NCBI GenBank assembly: GCA_003216595.1
Contig: QCIQ01000003.1
Location: forward strand, 1-64,000
DNA from: Prochlorococcus sp. AG-402-M18
Lineage (GTDB): Bacteria; Cyanobacteriota; Cyanobacteriia; PCC-6307; Cyanobiaceae
Direction of reading: 5' to 3'
DNA: 64,000 nt
How positions within the stretch are numbered: the first letter of the stretch is position 1; each line of letters opens with the position of its first letter. Positions 8,092 through 15,885 of the stretch are shown here, piece by piece. The translations under genes were made by a program, and so were the position numbers. The notes under the pieces were generated by a model. The model was given only the letters and a program-made list of their open reading frames with translations, did not search any database and was not told the DNA's origin.

Positions 8092-8364
8092 ATGAGAAAA
8101 GACTTGTACGACCCCTCGATTGGACAAGAATCACTCACTACAGTTGATGTTGTAGGCGTACTTGTCGGACATGTCCTTTTTGGCGTCGCCGCCACACTTT
8201 TGATTGACTGGAGTTGGATCCCCTTAAGTCCTCAACAAAGAGAGAGTGGCCGATCACTAAAAGAAATCAAAAGAAGTTGGGGTTTGGATGAAAAAACTGA
8301 TACCAAGGATGAGTCTCTAAGCTCAAAAAATAGAACATCCTCAGTTGATGAAAATAACGAGTAA
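8092..8364 (+). CDS. small membrane protein with charged tail (90 aa)
   Basis: The N-terminal part MRKDLYDPSIGQESLTTVD is followed by one membrane span (VVGVLVGHVLFGVAATLLIDWSW, ~20-42) and a long charged C-terminal tail (RSLKEIKRSWGLDEKTDTKDE...). The higher-than-background GC of the first half supports a real gene. I do not recognise a family. It diverges from the hli cluster. Confidence 0.65.
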   Translation: MRKDLYDPSIGQESLTTVDVVGVLVGHVLFGVAATLLIDWSWIPLSPQQRESGRSLKEIKRSWGLDEKTDTKDESLSSKNRTSSVDENNE

Positions 8365-8698
8365 TCTTTTAATAGCTACTAAAGTTAAATGATTTGCAGT
8401 TATGTGTATCATAAAATCTGACAAAATTTAGAAGATATATTAAAAATACATAGCAAGAGTTTTTTCAACTCAGGGGATGCTTTTGCTTGATAGCCATTTC
8501 TTGCATGGTCTTGGCTATCAAAAAAAATAACCTTAAATAAAATGCAAATAAACATTATTTCTTGGAAAGTAATTTACCTGTGTTTATTGCTCTTAACAAT
8601 CGCGATAGATAACTATAAATAATTGTGTTTCGTAAATATATTTTTAATTAGTTTATTAAAATCTTTAATTGACTAAAATAATACATAAACAGAGTTTT
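8365..8698. other. intergenic, with a 10-bp inverted repeat
   Basis: Holds the inverted repeat TTGATAGCCA...TGGCTATCAA (8487-8520) with a 14-base loop. On the plus strand it is followed by A's and on the minus strand it is not followed by T's, so it is a poor intrinsic terminator. The rest is AT-rich spacer with no ORF I would call. Confidence 0.5.
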
Positions 8699-9373
8699 AT
8701 GCTAACCAAGGAAATGACAGGAACAGATTGTACGCATTTATTTAAGTCTGCCTATGAAAATCGCTACACTTGGGAGTCAGATTTTTCAGGTTATAAAGGT
8801 AGATGTTCTTGGACAGATGGCGAACGAGAAGTAGAAGGAAGCTTTTACTTAGGACAAGATTTAAAAGCCACTGTTAACGAAATAGATGACGAAGAAATAC
8901 ACAAAGCCATTTCTTCACAACTTTGGGAAGTTGCTATTCATCGAGTTAGAAGATCATTTGATCAAACTCATGGTAAAAATACCTTTACTTTTGGAGATAC
9001 AAATGAAATTGGCTCAGAAGTTATAGTTGGAGGAAAAAATGAAGGTGATAAGTATAGAGTCAAAAACGATGTTGTTACTATGGTTTATAGGCATATTCAT
9101 GGAAATTTAATAATCATCCGCACTAAGGATGTGACTCATACTGGTAATGGATACTTAAGCAAGAGTTATTCTAGTCAATATCTTGATCCAATTTCAAAAA
9201 AAGAATTAAAGGAAAAAAGCTTTTACAAAGATGTTTTTATACCTTTATTCATAGGTGGGCCTTGGGTTTTATCCTCTAGATCCATACATCAAGAATCCTC
9301 AGAAGGGTCAATAATAAATAAACAAGTGTTTTCCTTTTCGGAGTTAAAAAGTCTTGGTTCTGAGCAAGGTTAG
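8699..9373 (+). CDS. DUF3386 family protein
   Basis: Recognisable as the cyanobacterial DUF3386 family from FKSAYENRYTWESDFSGYKG, the SQLWEVAIHRVRRSFDQTHGKNTFTFGDT block, EVIVGGKNEGDKYRVKNDVVTMVYRHIHG and the C-terminal TGNGYLSKSYSSQYLDPISKKEL. Biochemical function is unknown. The ORF track begins at a TTG at 8669; I choose the ATG at 8699 (MLTKEMTGTDCTHLFKSAYENRY) because family members start shortly before the AYENRYTW motif. Neither start has a clear ribosome binding site. It sits alone beside the decayed hli stretch. Confidence 0.88.
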   Translation: MLTKEMTGTDCTHLFKSAYENRYTWESDFSGYKGRCSWTDGEREVEGSFYLGQDLKATVNEIDDEEIHKAISSQLWEVAIHRVRRSFDQTHGKNTFTFGDTNEIGSEVIVGGKNEGDKYRVKNDVVTMVYRHIHGNLIIIRTKDVTHTGNGYLSKSYSSQYLDPISKKELKEKSFYKDVFIPLFIGGPWVLSSRSIHQESSEGSIINKQVFSFSELKSLGSEQG

Positions 9374-9819
9374 TTTACAGAAACATAGCCAGAATTATAA
9401 TTTTTATAAGAATATCTGCCTAGGTGAAACCGGGATTTATAAATTAACTATTTTCGATTATGAATGAATCGCGAGCTCAGGGGGGTACAAAGCTTCTTCA
9501 TTTTGTCCCTATTCGTGTTTTGTGAAACAGCACAAGTATAATTTTTTTTACACGCAGGCGTAAATGGATCAAATGGCGTCGATGTTGTCACCCATCACAA
9601 AAACGCCATATCTCCTCTATATGATGACAACTTTGAGCAATATACTCAAGTAGGATTAGACATACCAATACAAATTCACAACAAAGTATAGTTATAAAAC
9701 ATGACATGAATAATAAATCAATAGTGAATTAGCCAAAATGATGTAATTAAAATTGGTTGATCAGATGAATCATCGCGAGACAATGGTACATCTCATCAGC
9801 AATTTTTTTTAATTGCCTT
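9374..9819. other. degraded intergenic stretch
   Basis: No complete gene. A start-less open frame at 9548-9691 (+) reads LHAGVNGSNGVDVVTHHKNAISPLYDDNFEQ... and ends at TAG; its codons are more GC-rich than the spacer, so it may be the 3' remnant of a lost gene. I do not recognise the family. Confidence 0.4.
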
Positions 9820-9985
9820 TCAGAAAAAGTCAGGGATAATTTGTCCTGTTGTTGCATATGCACCAAAGGAAAGAAGTTATACCAATCATTTGCCTGCGAC
9901 CGTTAGACAACTCAGCGGACTCCGGCCTGAATTCGTTAAACACATTGATGTAGTCACCAGATTTGGAGGATGATTCTGAGTTCAA
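9820..9985 (-). pseudogene. hli pseudogene (frameshift)
   Basis: From a TTG at 9985 the frame reads MNSESSSKSGDYINVFNEFRPESAELSNGRRQMIGITSF, an Hli N-terminus with the canonical AELSNGRxxMIG motif. The Hli tail then continues in another frame as GAYATTGQIIPDFF and stops at TGA (9820-9822). A single-base shift near 9870-9880 breaks the gene between MIGITSF and GAYATTG. If the shift were absent it would be an ordinary ~54-aa Hli. It follows a second broken hli on the same strand with a slight overlap. Confidence 0.75.
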
Positions 9986-10185
9986 AAGCTACCTAGGATG
10001 ATTTATCAAGTTGTGACGTATGCACCTAAAAGGCTAATGATTCCTATCATTGCCCTAAGTTCATTGGTTTTCATAGCTTTCTTTGGATAGCTATAGTTTT
10101 AGTTTTCTACTAATTGTGGAGGAGTTTCACGAGCAAATCTATTTTGCTTGTCGTATTCTGTAATGACCTGAAAAGAAGATGTCAT
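9982..10185 (-). pseudogene. hli pseudogene (three in-frame stops)
   Basis: From the ATG at 10185 the frame reads MTSSFQVITEYDKQNRFARETPPQLVEN, stop, NYSYPKKAMKTNELRAMIGIISLLGAYVTT, stop, stop, IILGSF. The pieces join in one frame into an Hli with the N-terminal TEYDKQNRFA block, the ELRAMIG core and a corrupted TGQIIPG tail (TGATAAATCATCCTAGG where GGACAAATCATCCCTGG is expected). Internal ATG (10074) could still give a 22-aa stub. ORF-track entry 10099-10296 covers only the first fragment. Confidence 0.7.
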
Positions 10186-10381
10186 ATGCTGATTAGCGTG
10201 TGAGTCCAAGGCAAGTGCTTTGTTGAAGAATGTAAAGGTTCGGTCGGGTCCGATTACACGCTTTCGTAATGGGAAAAGGCAAAAAGCTATGTCCAAGTAG
10301 TAATGCTTGACTTCTAGTCAAAGACTTAAGAGAAAAAACGAACTGACAATGATCGCAATCGCCAACAAGACCTACAGCTTA

Positions 10382-10403
10382 GTGTGACACGGACGTGTCA
10401 CAC
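10382..10403. repeat. perfect 9-bp inverted repeat
   Basis: GTGTGACAC and GTGTCACAC are exact reverse complements separated by GGAC. It is GC-richer than its surroundings. Its symmetry would suit a dimeric regulator, but it does not match NtcA (GTA-N8-TAC), and there is no intact gene close by to regulate. Confidence 0.55.
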
Positions 10404-10497
10404 ATGAACATCTCGCATCTAGTGGTTAGATGTCATGAACCTTCTAAAATTGTGAATTGATAGCTATCCCGAGTTGGATAAGACATCCCATCCCCAT

Positions 10498-10546
10498 CAT
10501 TATCATTATCATTATCATTATCATTATCATTATCATTATCATTATC
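10498..10546. repeat. hexanucleotide tandem repeat (CATTAT)8
   Basis: Eight consecutive identical CATTAT units plus one extra base, with no interruptions. It is outside any gene I accept. Perfect identity implies recent slippage or ongoing copy-number change, which is unusual in a compact picocyanobacterial genome. Confidence 0.95.
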
Positions 10547-10734
10547 AAAGCTAGAAATTAAAATTCAAATGCTTAGCAATGCAAGGGATCCTGAGACAAA
10601 AACTACAAATAATTGAATTAACTTCTTATCTTAAAAATTCAACGTTAAAAGTATTTCTAACCATAAAAAAGGTAGTGATTCACGTAATGATATCCTCAGA
10701 GAACGTGAACAATCTTCTCAAGCTCAACAAGGAT

Positions 10735-10839
10735 TTATTGTTTAGCTGCTTTTTTGAGTGTTTTTGAAGTTTTATTATTCATTTTAGCCAAATCAGCCTT
10801 GCTTGGATTAGGAATACTGAACTGAGTTAGTAATTTCAT
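10735..10839 (-). CDS. possible small basic protein (34 aa)
   Basis: ATG-to-TAA minus frame encoding MKLLTQFSIPNPSKADLAKMNNKTSKTLKKAAKQ: a short hydrophobic start and a Lys-rich tail. No recognisable domain. It is on the strand opposite to the ORF-track entry 10579-10767 and partly overlaps it. Only composition supports it. Confidence 0.3.
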   Translation of the reverse strand: MKLLTQFSIPNPSKADLAKMNNKTSKTLKKAAKQ

Positions 10840-10882
10840 GAAAATTATGAGAAATTAAAAAATATTCAAAACTTATAAATAA

Positions 10883-10972
10883 CTAATCATTGTCAACTTG
10901 AAACTCTTTCATAGAGTCTCCGTAATAACTCATAGCCAATTGCAGCAAAACCCAGTTCACAGCTCTAGACAT
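10883..10972 (-). CDS. possible small protein (29 aa)
   Basis: Encodes MSRAVNWVLLQLAMSYYGDSMKEFQVDND on the minus strand, ATG to TAG. The sequence is protein-like (mixed aromatic, acidic and hydrophobic residues) within AT-rich spacer, but there is no family recognition and length alone makes it uncertain. Confidence 0.3.
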   Translation of the reverse strand: MSRAVNWVLLQLAMSYYGDSMKEFQVDND

Positions 10973-11190
10973 TGTGACCTCGAAATGAATTCAACTTAAA
11001 GATGGCTTATGTTTCAAAGCTTTGCCATGAGTAATTATTATTTTTAAAGGATTTAAAAAATCCGTTACTAATTAAAAATCAAATTAGTCATCAATCTTAG
11101 TTCTAAGAAGAAGTAACGATAAGTAATTATTCATAGCATTCGTACATTTTAAATATAAACTTTGCTCATAAAGTAATGGAAAGGTATTGC

Positions 11191-11385
11191 ATGGTTTTTC
11201 TCGCGAATCCTCAGGTGTGGCACTTGCCTGGCACTTGGTCTGAACAACCTATTAATGGTCCTTACTTAGGGATGACCTCAAGTCAATTAAGTTGGGTGGC
11301 TGCGTCGATTTTAGTAACTCTATTGATAGCTTTTAGTGTTTACCGCCTTGAAACGAGCAACTCAAAGCATAAAAGAAGTTCTTAA
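11191..11385 (+). CDS. small single-span membrane protein (64 aa)
   Basis: I choose the second ATG (11191, MVFLANPQVWHLPGTW) over the ORF-track start at 11176 because GGAAAGG lies six bases before it as a good Shine-Dalgarno sequence. The N-terminal part is Trp/Pro-rich (WHLPGTWSEQPINGPYLG), followed by one membrane helix (LSWVAASILVTLLIAFSVYRL) and a basic tail. Function unknown. It heads a run of tiny membrane-protein genes. Confidence 0.65.
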   Translation: MVFLANPQVWHLPGTWSEQPINGPYLGMTSSQLSWVAASILVTLLIAFSVYRLETSNSKHKRSS

Positions 11386-11430
11386 AATTCTTTAAATAAT
11401 TAGAATCGAATTAATGAGTAAGTGATATTC

Positions 11431-11754
11431 ATGACTTATTTTATTTTATATTTTTTTGGTATAGCATCAATTTGGTGGTTTTATTGTGTTGGATGGACTG
11501 AAGCTCTAAAGACCATTATCAGTGTCTTAATTCCTTCTCTATTAATTATTCTTTTTAATGTCAAAGCAGGACGACTCATATTCAAAAACCCTGCAGTTGG
11601 GATAATCAGTGTTCTTCCTACCGCCATTTTTATTTATCGAGGATCAAAGCCTCTCGTATTTGGAATTAATAGTTGGATAGATAGGAAAAGAAACGAATTT
11701 GTTGATTCAAAAGAAGTGGTTGATGCCGAAGTGATTTCTAAAGAGGAAGCATAG
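11431..11754 (+). CDS. hypothetical membrane protein (107 aa)
   Basis: The ORF track starts at a GTG (11422); the ATG at 11431 (MTYFILYFFGIASIWWFY) is the simpler choice. Two or three membrane helices occupy the first ~70 residues (WWFYCVGWTEALKTIISVLIPSLLIILFN and VGIISVLPTAIFIYRG), followed by a soluble charged tail (DRKRNEFVDSKEVVDAEVISKEEA). No family recognised. Only about 45 bases from the preceding small gene, so co-transcription is likely. Confidence 0.65.
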   Translation: MTYFILYFFGIASIWWFYCVGWTEALKTIISVLIPSLLIILFNVKAGRLIFKNPAVGIISVLPTAIFIYRGSKPLVFGINSWIDRKRNEFVDSKEVVDAEVISKEEA

Positions 11755-11959
11755 GTTTTGAATTCGACAACGTAGTCATAATGAGAGATTTGAAGAGCAA
11801 AAAACTCTCAAACCTTTTATTTGGATCTCTTTCCCATTTAAGAAAAGTGGATTATATTTTGAATTTCAAAAAAATTAGGTGTTTCTTTATTCTTTTATTA
11901 GTTATATTTGTTGAAGGCTTTGGATAAATGGCAATAATAAAGTTATTAATAATTCAACC

Positions 11960-12112
11960 ATGACAGATAACGAGCCAAAGTGGGATTACACCACCAAAGA
12001 AGGAAATTTTGCCGCAGGAGCGGCCGTTGTTGGAGGTAATTTGCTAGTTCTTATTATTTACATTCTCTATAGAACCGTTCCTTCTGTTCACCATTTCATT
12101 ATCGGGAGATAA
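11960..12112 (+). CDS. small membrane protein (50 aa)
   Basis: Encodes MTDNEPKWDYTTKEGNFAAGAAVVGGNLLVLIIYILYRTVPSVHHFIIGR; too short for the ORF track. Polar N-terminus, one membrane helix (AAGAAVVGGNLLVLIIYILY) and a basic end. The region is more GC-rich than its flanks, as expected for coding sequence. Function unknown. Confidence 0.6.
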   Translation: MTDNEPKWDYTTKEGNFAAGAAVVGGNLLVLIIYILYRTVPSVHHFIIGR

Positions 12113-12160
12113 ATCAAACCTTACCTGGAGAACGACATTAATTATTGGAGAACAAAATTC

Positions 12161-12367
12161 TCAGTATCTTCGGTTAGTTGTTGATTGCTTCCAGATGAAA
12201 GCCAATAAAAAAGCCATTCCAATTAAAGGGAGAAGGGTTTTAATTAACCCAACTAGAACCAAAACCCCTATTCCGGCAGAGCTGTAAATTGCCCATTTTG
12301 GAACATATCTACCTGCGCTTCTCCCTTTATTACTTGATGAGGGAATTACTTCTGGATCAATAGCCAT
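12161..12367 (-). CDS. small membrane protein (68 aa)
   Basis: Start taken at the ATG giving MAIDPEVIPSSSNKGRSAGRYVPKW, two codons inside the ORF-track TTG start. One long hydrophobic stretch or two short helices (AIYSSAGIGVLVLVGLIKTLLPLIGMAFLLAFIW) follow the basic N-terminus. No family recognised. Convergent with the 50-aa gene. Confidence 0.65.
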   Translation of the reverse strand: MAIDPEVIPSSSNKGRSAGRYVPKWAIYSSAGIGVLVLVGLIKTLLPLIGMAFLLAFIWKQSTTNRRY

Positions 12368-12506
12368 TTTCAACTAAAAGGCAATATTTCTTTTATCAGA
12401 ATAAATTCATTCATAAGGAAAACAAGCACCTAATGGATACTGTAATCATGAAAATTTATTGCTAGCCATATCTTTATATCTAAGTTTAATAAAGCATCTA
12501 TGTGTT

Positions 12507-12683
12507 TTAAGTTTCTTCGAATAATCCAAAAAAAGTCCATGTTATTAATGAAATAAGTCCTATTAGAAAGGAAATGATGGCAAAGATAAATTTCCCTAAA
12601 AAAAGAACTGCAATAGCTGTTGTTATGAAAATCAAAGAAAAAATCAGATAAATATTTGGAGGGACTTTTTTTAGAAACTCCAT
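12507..12683 (-). CDS. small two-helix membrane protein (58 aa)
   Basis: Encodes MEFLKKVPPNIYLIFSLIFITTAIAVLFLGKFIFAIISFLIGLISLITWTFFGLFEET, two membrane helices and an acidic end. The ORF track instead lists 12430-12690 in another minus frame (MKYGVSKKSP...), whose His/Asn/Phe-rich composition looks like a shadow; the frame given here has the hydrophobic periodicity of a membrane protein. Function unknown. Confidence 0.6.
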   Translation of the reverse strand: MEFLKKVPPNIYLIFSLIFITTAIAVLFLGKFIFAIISFLIGLISLITWTFFGLFEET

Positions 12684-12708
12684 ACTTCACCTATTAAAAA
12701 CATCTTTA

Positions 12709-12897
12709 TTAAAAAGGAAACTCAGATTTTATCCATAAGGCAGAAATAACTTTCATAAGTAACCACATAACTAAAGCGCCCTCAAGGAATCCAAACCAAT
12801 AAAGGGCGTAGTTAGATATTCCCATTTCTTTTTGAGCACGTTCAACAAATGATTTATGCCATTTAATCAACTTCACAATCCATCTGTGTACATTCAA
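12709..12897 (-). CDS. small membrane protein (62 aa)
   Basis: Basic amphipathic N-terminus (MNVHRWIVKLIKWHKSFVERAQKEMG) and a C-terminal membrane helix (ALYWFGFLEGALVMWLLMKVISALW). It lies 25 bases before the 58-aa gene on the same strand, so the two are probably co-transcribed. No domain recognised. Confidence 0.6.
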   Translation of the reverse strand: MNVHRWIVKLIKWHKSFVERAQKEMGISNYALYWFGFLEGALVMWLLMKVISALWIKSEFPF

Positions 12898-13176
12898 TTA
12901 TTATAGTTAAAAGCCCAACATAACAAATTTTAGAATAATAAAATTTCATTCTTGTAAAGGTTTTCCATGCCCAAGCAACAAAGCTAATAACCTAAAAACG
13001 AAAACAATACTATCCTCTTGTATTAATAACTACGAAACTGAGTCATTTATAATTTATGAAAATATCACTATCAATAATCAACAAATTGAGCAATCTTTAG
13101 TATGCCTAAAAATAAAATAATCTTTTTCTAACAATGTGGATGGATTGAAATACATTGAATTTTTAGAGACAAGAGA
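12898..13176. other. AT-rich intergenic spacer
   Basis: I see no ORF, hairpin or repeat worth calling here. It separates the run of tiny membrane proteins from the weak ORF before uup. Confidence 0.6.
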
Positions 13177-13410
13177 TTATCTTGAATAATTTAATCCTCT
13201 ATAAGTGAGCTTTATTTGAGACTTTGATGCAGAATTAAAATAGACAAATGATCTTCCATTGAAATACATATTGACCATTGTCAAAGCTACTTGAAAGCTC
13301 TCAAGTCCCCGTTCTGTGGCTTGAGTCAAACTGCGGACTACATAAGCAGATCGGACGATTGAGTAGTAAAAACTACATACTTTTTTAGTATTTATTCTAA
13401 AAAATGTCAA
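13177..13410 (-). CDS. hypothetical protein ending in an LTYRG motif (77 aa)
   Basis: A TTG-start frame: MTFFRINTKKVCSFYYSIVRSAYVVRSLTQATERGLESFQVALTMVNMYFNGRSFVYFNSASKSQIKLTYRGLNYSR. The composition is protein-like, and the C-terminal KLTYRGLNY resembles the LTYRGxxY motif of cyanobacterial DUF4278 proteins; that link is only a short motif. No membrane span. It lies downstream of uup on the same strand and could be read through from it. Confidence 0.5.
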   Translation of the reverse strand: MTFFRINTKKVCSFYYSIVRSAYVVRSLTQATERGLESFQVALTMVNMYFNGRSFVYFNSASKSQIKLTYRGLNYSR

Positions 13411-13464
13411 TGGTGATGATCTGGTCTCTATCTGTATTTCTTCGTCATGAGAAAAATTACGTTG

Positions 13465-15390
13465 TTATTTTGCCGACTCAGACAACTCACTTAACTCAAT
13501 CCATCTATCCTCATGCTCTTGAATAGATTCTATAAGATCTGCTAATTGATGACTGATTTCACTAATATCTACATCACTATCAGCTATTTTTTTTTCTAAA
13601 AATATTTTCTCTTTTTCTAATATAGGTAGTTTCAAGTCTAGTTCTTTTAATTCTCTAGCTTCTTTAAAACTCAATTTTCTAGTATTATTTGGAGGATTTA
13701 ATTTTGTTTCTGATCCACACTTGTTTTGTGAATTATTAACTATCTTATCTCGTACTTCTCTCTCATTGTTGCGCTCCTCTAATATCTTTTGTTCCAGAAA
13801 TCGAGAATAATTACCTTCATATCTTCGTAAGTGACCATTTTCAAAATTAAAAATTCGATCAATGGTTCGATCAAGAAAATATCTATCATGCGATACAACT
13901 ACAACACAACCTTTAAAGTCCTCAAGAAAATCTTCTAGCACGCTTAATGTTTGTATGTCTAAATCATTTGTAGGTTCATCAAGCAACAATACGTTGGGAG
14001 CTTGTATGAGCATTTTACAAAGAGCAAGTCTTCTTTTTTCTCCTCCTGAAAGTTTAAGTAGAGGACTATGTTGCTGACTGGGTGGAAACAGGAATTTTTC
14101 TAAGAGTTGTGATGCGGTAATTTGTTTTCCTCCATGATCAATACGTAATGCAGCTTCTTCCACGAATTCGATAACTTTGCGGCTTAGACCATCCCCTTGA
14201 TTTAAATCATTTGTATGTTGATCGAGATAGCCAATATGAACGGTTTCTCCAAGTTTTATTTCCCCACTAGTAGGCAATCTTCTACCTGCAATTAGATCTA
14301 AAAGAGTCGATTTACCACTTCCATTTGGACCAATAATACCTACTCGATCCTCTGGACTAAAGCTATAAGTGAAATCATGTAAAAGATCCAAATTATTCTC
14401 TTTGTCATTTAAAGAGAGTCCTAAACCTTCAACTTCAATTACGATTTTTCCAATTCTTCTACTCAATGAATTCATTTCTAATTTAGCTTTGACATGATTT
14501 TTAGGTTTCGCTTGCATTTCAGCAATCCTTTGAATACGTGCTTTTTGTTTTGTACTCCTTGCTTTAGGACCTTGTCTTAACCAAGCTAATTCCTTTCTTA
14601 AAACACCCTGGAATTTTTTCTTTTTAGATGCCTCTGATTGTTCTTTTTCAACTTTTTGTTGAAGAAATTGGCGATAATTTCCCGAATACTTTTGAGCTTC
14701 TCCATTATTGATTTCGACCATCCGAGTAGTAATGCGATCAAGAACATATCTATCGTGAGTTATCAAGACAAGAGCGCCGTCATAATGCTCTAACCAATTT
14801 TGAAGCCATTCCACTGCAGATGCATCGAGGTGATTAGTAGGTTCATCAAGAAGTAAGACATCTGGTTTAGAGACAAGTGCAGCGGCAAGTCCCACTCTTT
14901 TGCGGTAACCACCAGAGAGATCTTTTACTGGCTTATCTAAATTTTTTATACCTAGTCTTCTTAGAACATCTTGGCATTGTTGTTCTAAATTCCATGCCCC
15001 AGCTGCATCCATAAGTTCACTCGCCTGACCAAGTTTTTTCAAAAGGTCTTCATCTCTTGGATTTTGAGCGATTTTTCTACTTAGCTGACTGAAATTCAGT
15101 AATAATTTTCTTTTTTCTCCACACCCTTCAAGAACTTCTTCCAAAATACTTTTTTCACTGTTGTAACTTATTTCTTGCCCAACTAAAGATATTCGCAAAG
15201 AAGATAAACATCTCCTTTCTCCTTCCATTAAAGGTTCTATTCCTGCAATGACTCTCAAAAGTGTTGACTTGCCAGATCCATTTGGACCAATCAAACCAAG
15301 TCTCTCTTTTTTATTTATATGAAGATCTAAATTCTTAAAAAGGTTTTTTATTCCAAAGTCTGTTGAAGCATTAACAAGACTAATCAACAC
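13465..15390 (-). CDS. uup: ABC-F family ATPase (Uup-type)
   Basis: A 641-aa soluble protein with two ABC domains and no membrane segments, as in ABC-F proteins acting on ribosomes or DNA. Domain 1 has Walker A GPNGSGKST (35-43), signature LSGGYRKR and Walker B LLLDEPTNHLD; domain 2 has Walker A near 353-361, LSGGEKRR and LLLDEPTNDLD. Between them is the basic linker (ARSTKQKARIQRI) and at the C-terminus a coiled-coil (LEKEKIFLEKKIADSD...), the Uup-specific extension. GTG start. A G10 run lies about 47 bases upstream of the start. Confidence 0.92.
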   Translation of the reverse strand: MLISLVNASTDFGIKNLFKNLDLHINKKERLGLIGPNGSGKSTLLRVIAGIEPLMEGERRCLSSLRISLVGQEISYNSEKSILEEVLEGCGEKRKLLLNFSQLSRKIAQNPRDEDLLKKLGQASELMDAAGAWNLEQQCQDVLRRLGIKNLDKPVKDLSGGYRKRVGLAAALVSKPDVLLLDEPTNHLDASAVEWLQNWLEHYDGALVLITHDRYVLDRITTRMVEINNGEAQKYSGNYRQFLQQKVEKEQSEASKKKKFQGVLRKELAWLRQGPKARSTKQKARIQRIAEMQAKPKNHVKAKLEMNSLSRRIGKIVIEVEGLGLSLNDKENNLDLLHDFTYSFSPEDRVGIIGPNGSGKSTLLDLIAGRRLPTSGEIKLGETVHIGYLDQHTNDLNQGDGLSRKVIEFVEEAALRIDHGGKQITASQLLEKFLFPPSQQHSPLLKLSGGEKRRLALCKMLIQAPNVLLLDEPTNDLDIQTLSVLEDFLEDFKGCVVVVSHDRYFLDRTIDRIFNFENGHLRRYEGNYSRFLEQKILEERNNEREVRDKIVNNSQNKCGSETKLNPPNNTRKLSFKEARELKELDLKLPILEKEKIFLEKKIADSDVDISEISHQLADLIESIQEHEDRWIELSELSESAK

Positions 15391-15436
15391 AGCTTACGGC
15401 CTCACGTCCATAACTAAAGCTAACTCCTAAATATTA

Positions 15437-15446
15437 CCCCCCCCCC
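15437..15446. repeat. C10 homopolymer
   Basis: Ten consecutive C's (ten G's on the coding strand of uup) in AT-rich spacer, 47 bases upstream of the uup start. Such G/C runs are prone to slippage and are rare in AT-rich genomes. It lies outside coding sequence, so any length change would affect spacing in the uup 5' region. Confidence 0.9.
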
Positions 15447-15595
15447 TTAGTCCTCATGATCTTTTTCAACGCTTGAACATGAAGTTTATAAATAAATTCT
15501 GTTATTGCTAATATCTAACACATTCTATTTAAACAGTTTTATCAACTACGAAATGTGTAACAGGACTGTAAGAGCAGAAAGCATAATCAAGAAAC

Positions 15596-15805
15596 TTAGC
15601 GAAAGAAATTACAGTACTGCTCTACTCTTGAGCTTACCCTACCAGAATCTTTTAAGCCTAATAACCTTGCAGCATCACCACCGTTAATTTCGACGGCATA
15701 GTATCGTCCACAAATATTCTTGGTTTCATAAATTCGATCATCAGAATTAACTGCCATCGGAGACATAAGAGAAAAAGATAGAGCCATAAGAAAGATACGG
15801 TTCAT
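15596..15805 (-). CDS. small exported protein (69 aa)
   Basis: Signal peptide MNRIFLMALSFSLMSPMAVNSD, then a ~48-residue mature domain DRIYETKNICGRYYAVEINGGDAARLLGLKDSGRVSSRVEQYCNFFR with two cysteines likely to be disulfide-bonded. A periplasmic or thylakoid-lumen location is inferred. I do not recognise the family. The plus-strand ORF 15505-15687 is a shadow over part of it. Confidence 0.7.
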   Translation of the reverse strand: MNRIFLMALSFSLMSPMAVNSDDRIYETKNICGRYYAVEINGGDAARLLGLKDSGRVSSRVEQYCNFFR

Positions 15806-15885
15806 TATTTTATTTATGAGATAAAAAATTTTAGAGCTTTTTATGAGTAAGATGTTACAAGATTATTTATACATATAAAGAAAGG

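Larger units (their letters stand above)
10186..10734. other. intergenic stretch with palindrome and tandem repeat
   Basis: Contains the perfect 9-bp palindrome GTGTGACAC-GGAC-GTGTCACAC (10382-10403) and the CATTAT repeat listed separately. The minus frame 10186-10310 continues the hli pseudogene frame upstream (YYLDIAFCLFPLRKRVIG...) and could be another relic. The ORF at 10579-10767 has no supporting feature and I do not call it. Confidence 0.5.

Noticed and set aside
7775-8095. 106-aa plus-strand ORF
   Set aside because: It is the antisense shadow of the hli genes on the minus strand; its Cys/Lys-rich sequence has no protein-like pattern.
8487-8527. Intrinsic terminator
   Set aside because: The 10-bp stem is followed by A's on plus and lacks a T-run on minus, so the polarity is wrong for both strands.
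10498-10546. Possible CRISPR array
   Set aside because: The unit is a perfect 6-bp tandem repeat without spacers. No other repeat-spacer pattern was seen in the window.
10579-10767. 62-aa plus ORF
   Set aside because: AT-rich, no family, no ribosome binding site, and overlaps a slightly better minus-strand frame.
12430-12690. 86-aa minus ORF in the ORF track
   Set aside because: The alternative minus frame 12507-12683 encodes a well-formed two-helix membrane protein; this frame is its shadow.
15505-15687. 60-aa plus ORF
   Set aside because: Antisense to the exported 69-aa protein, whose signal peptide and cysteines make it the more credible gene.
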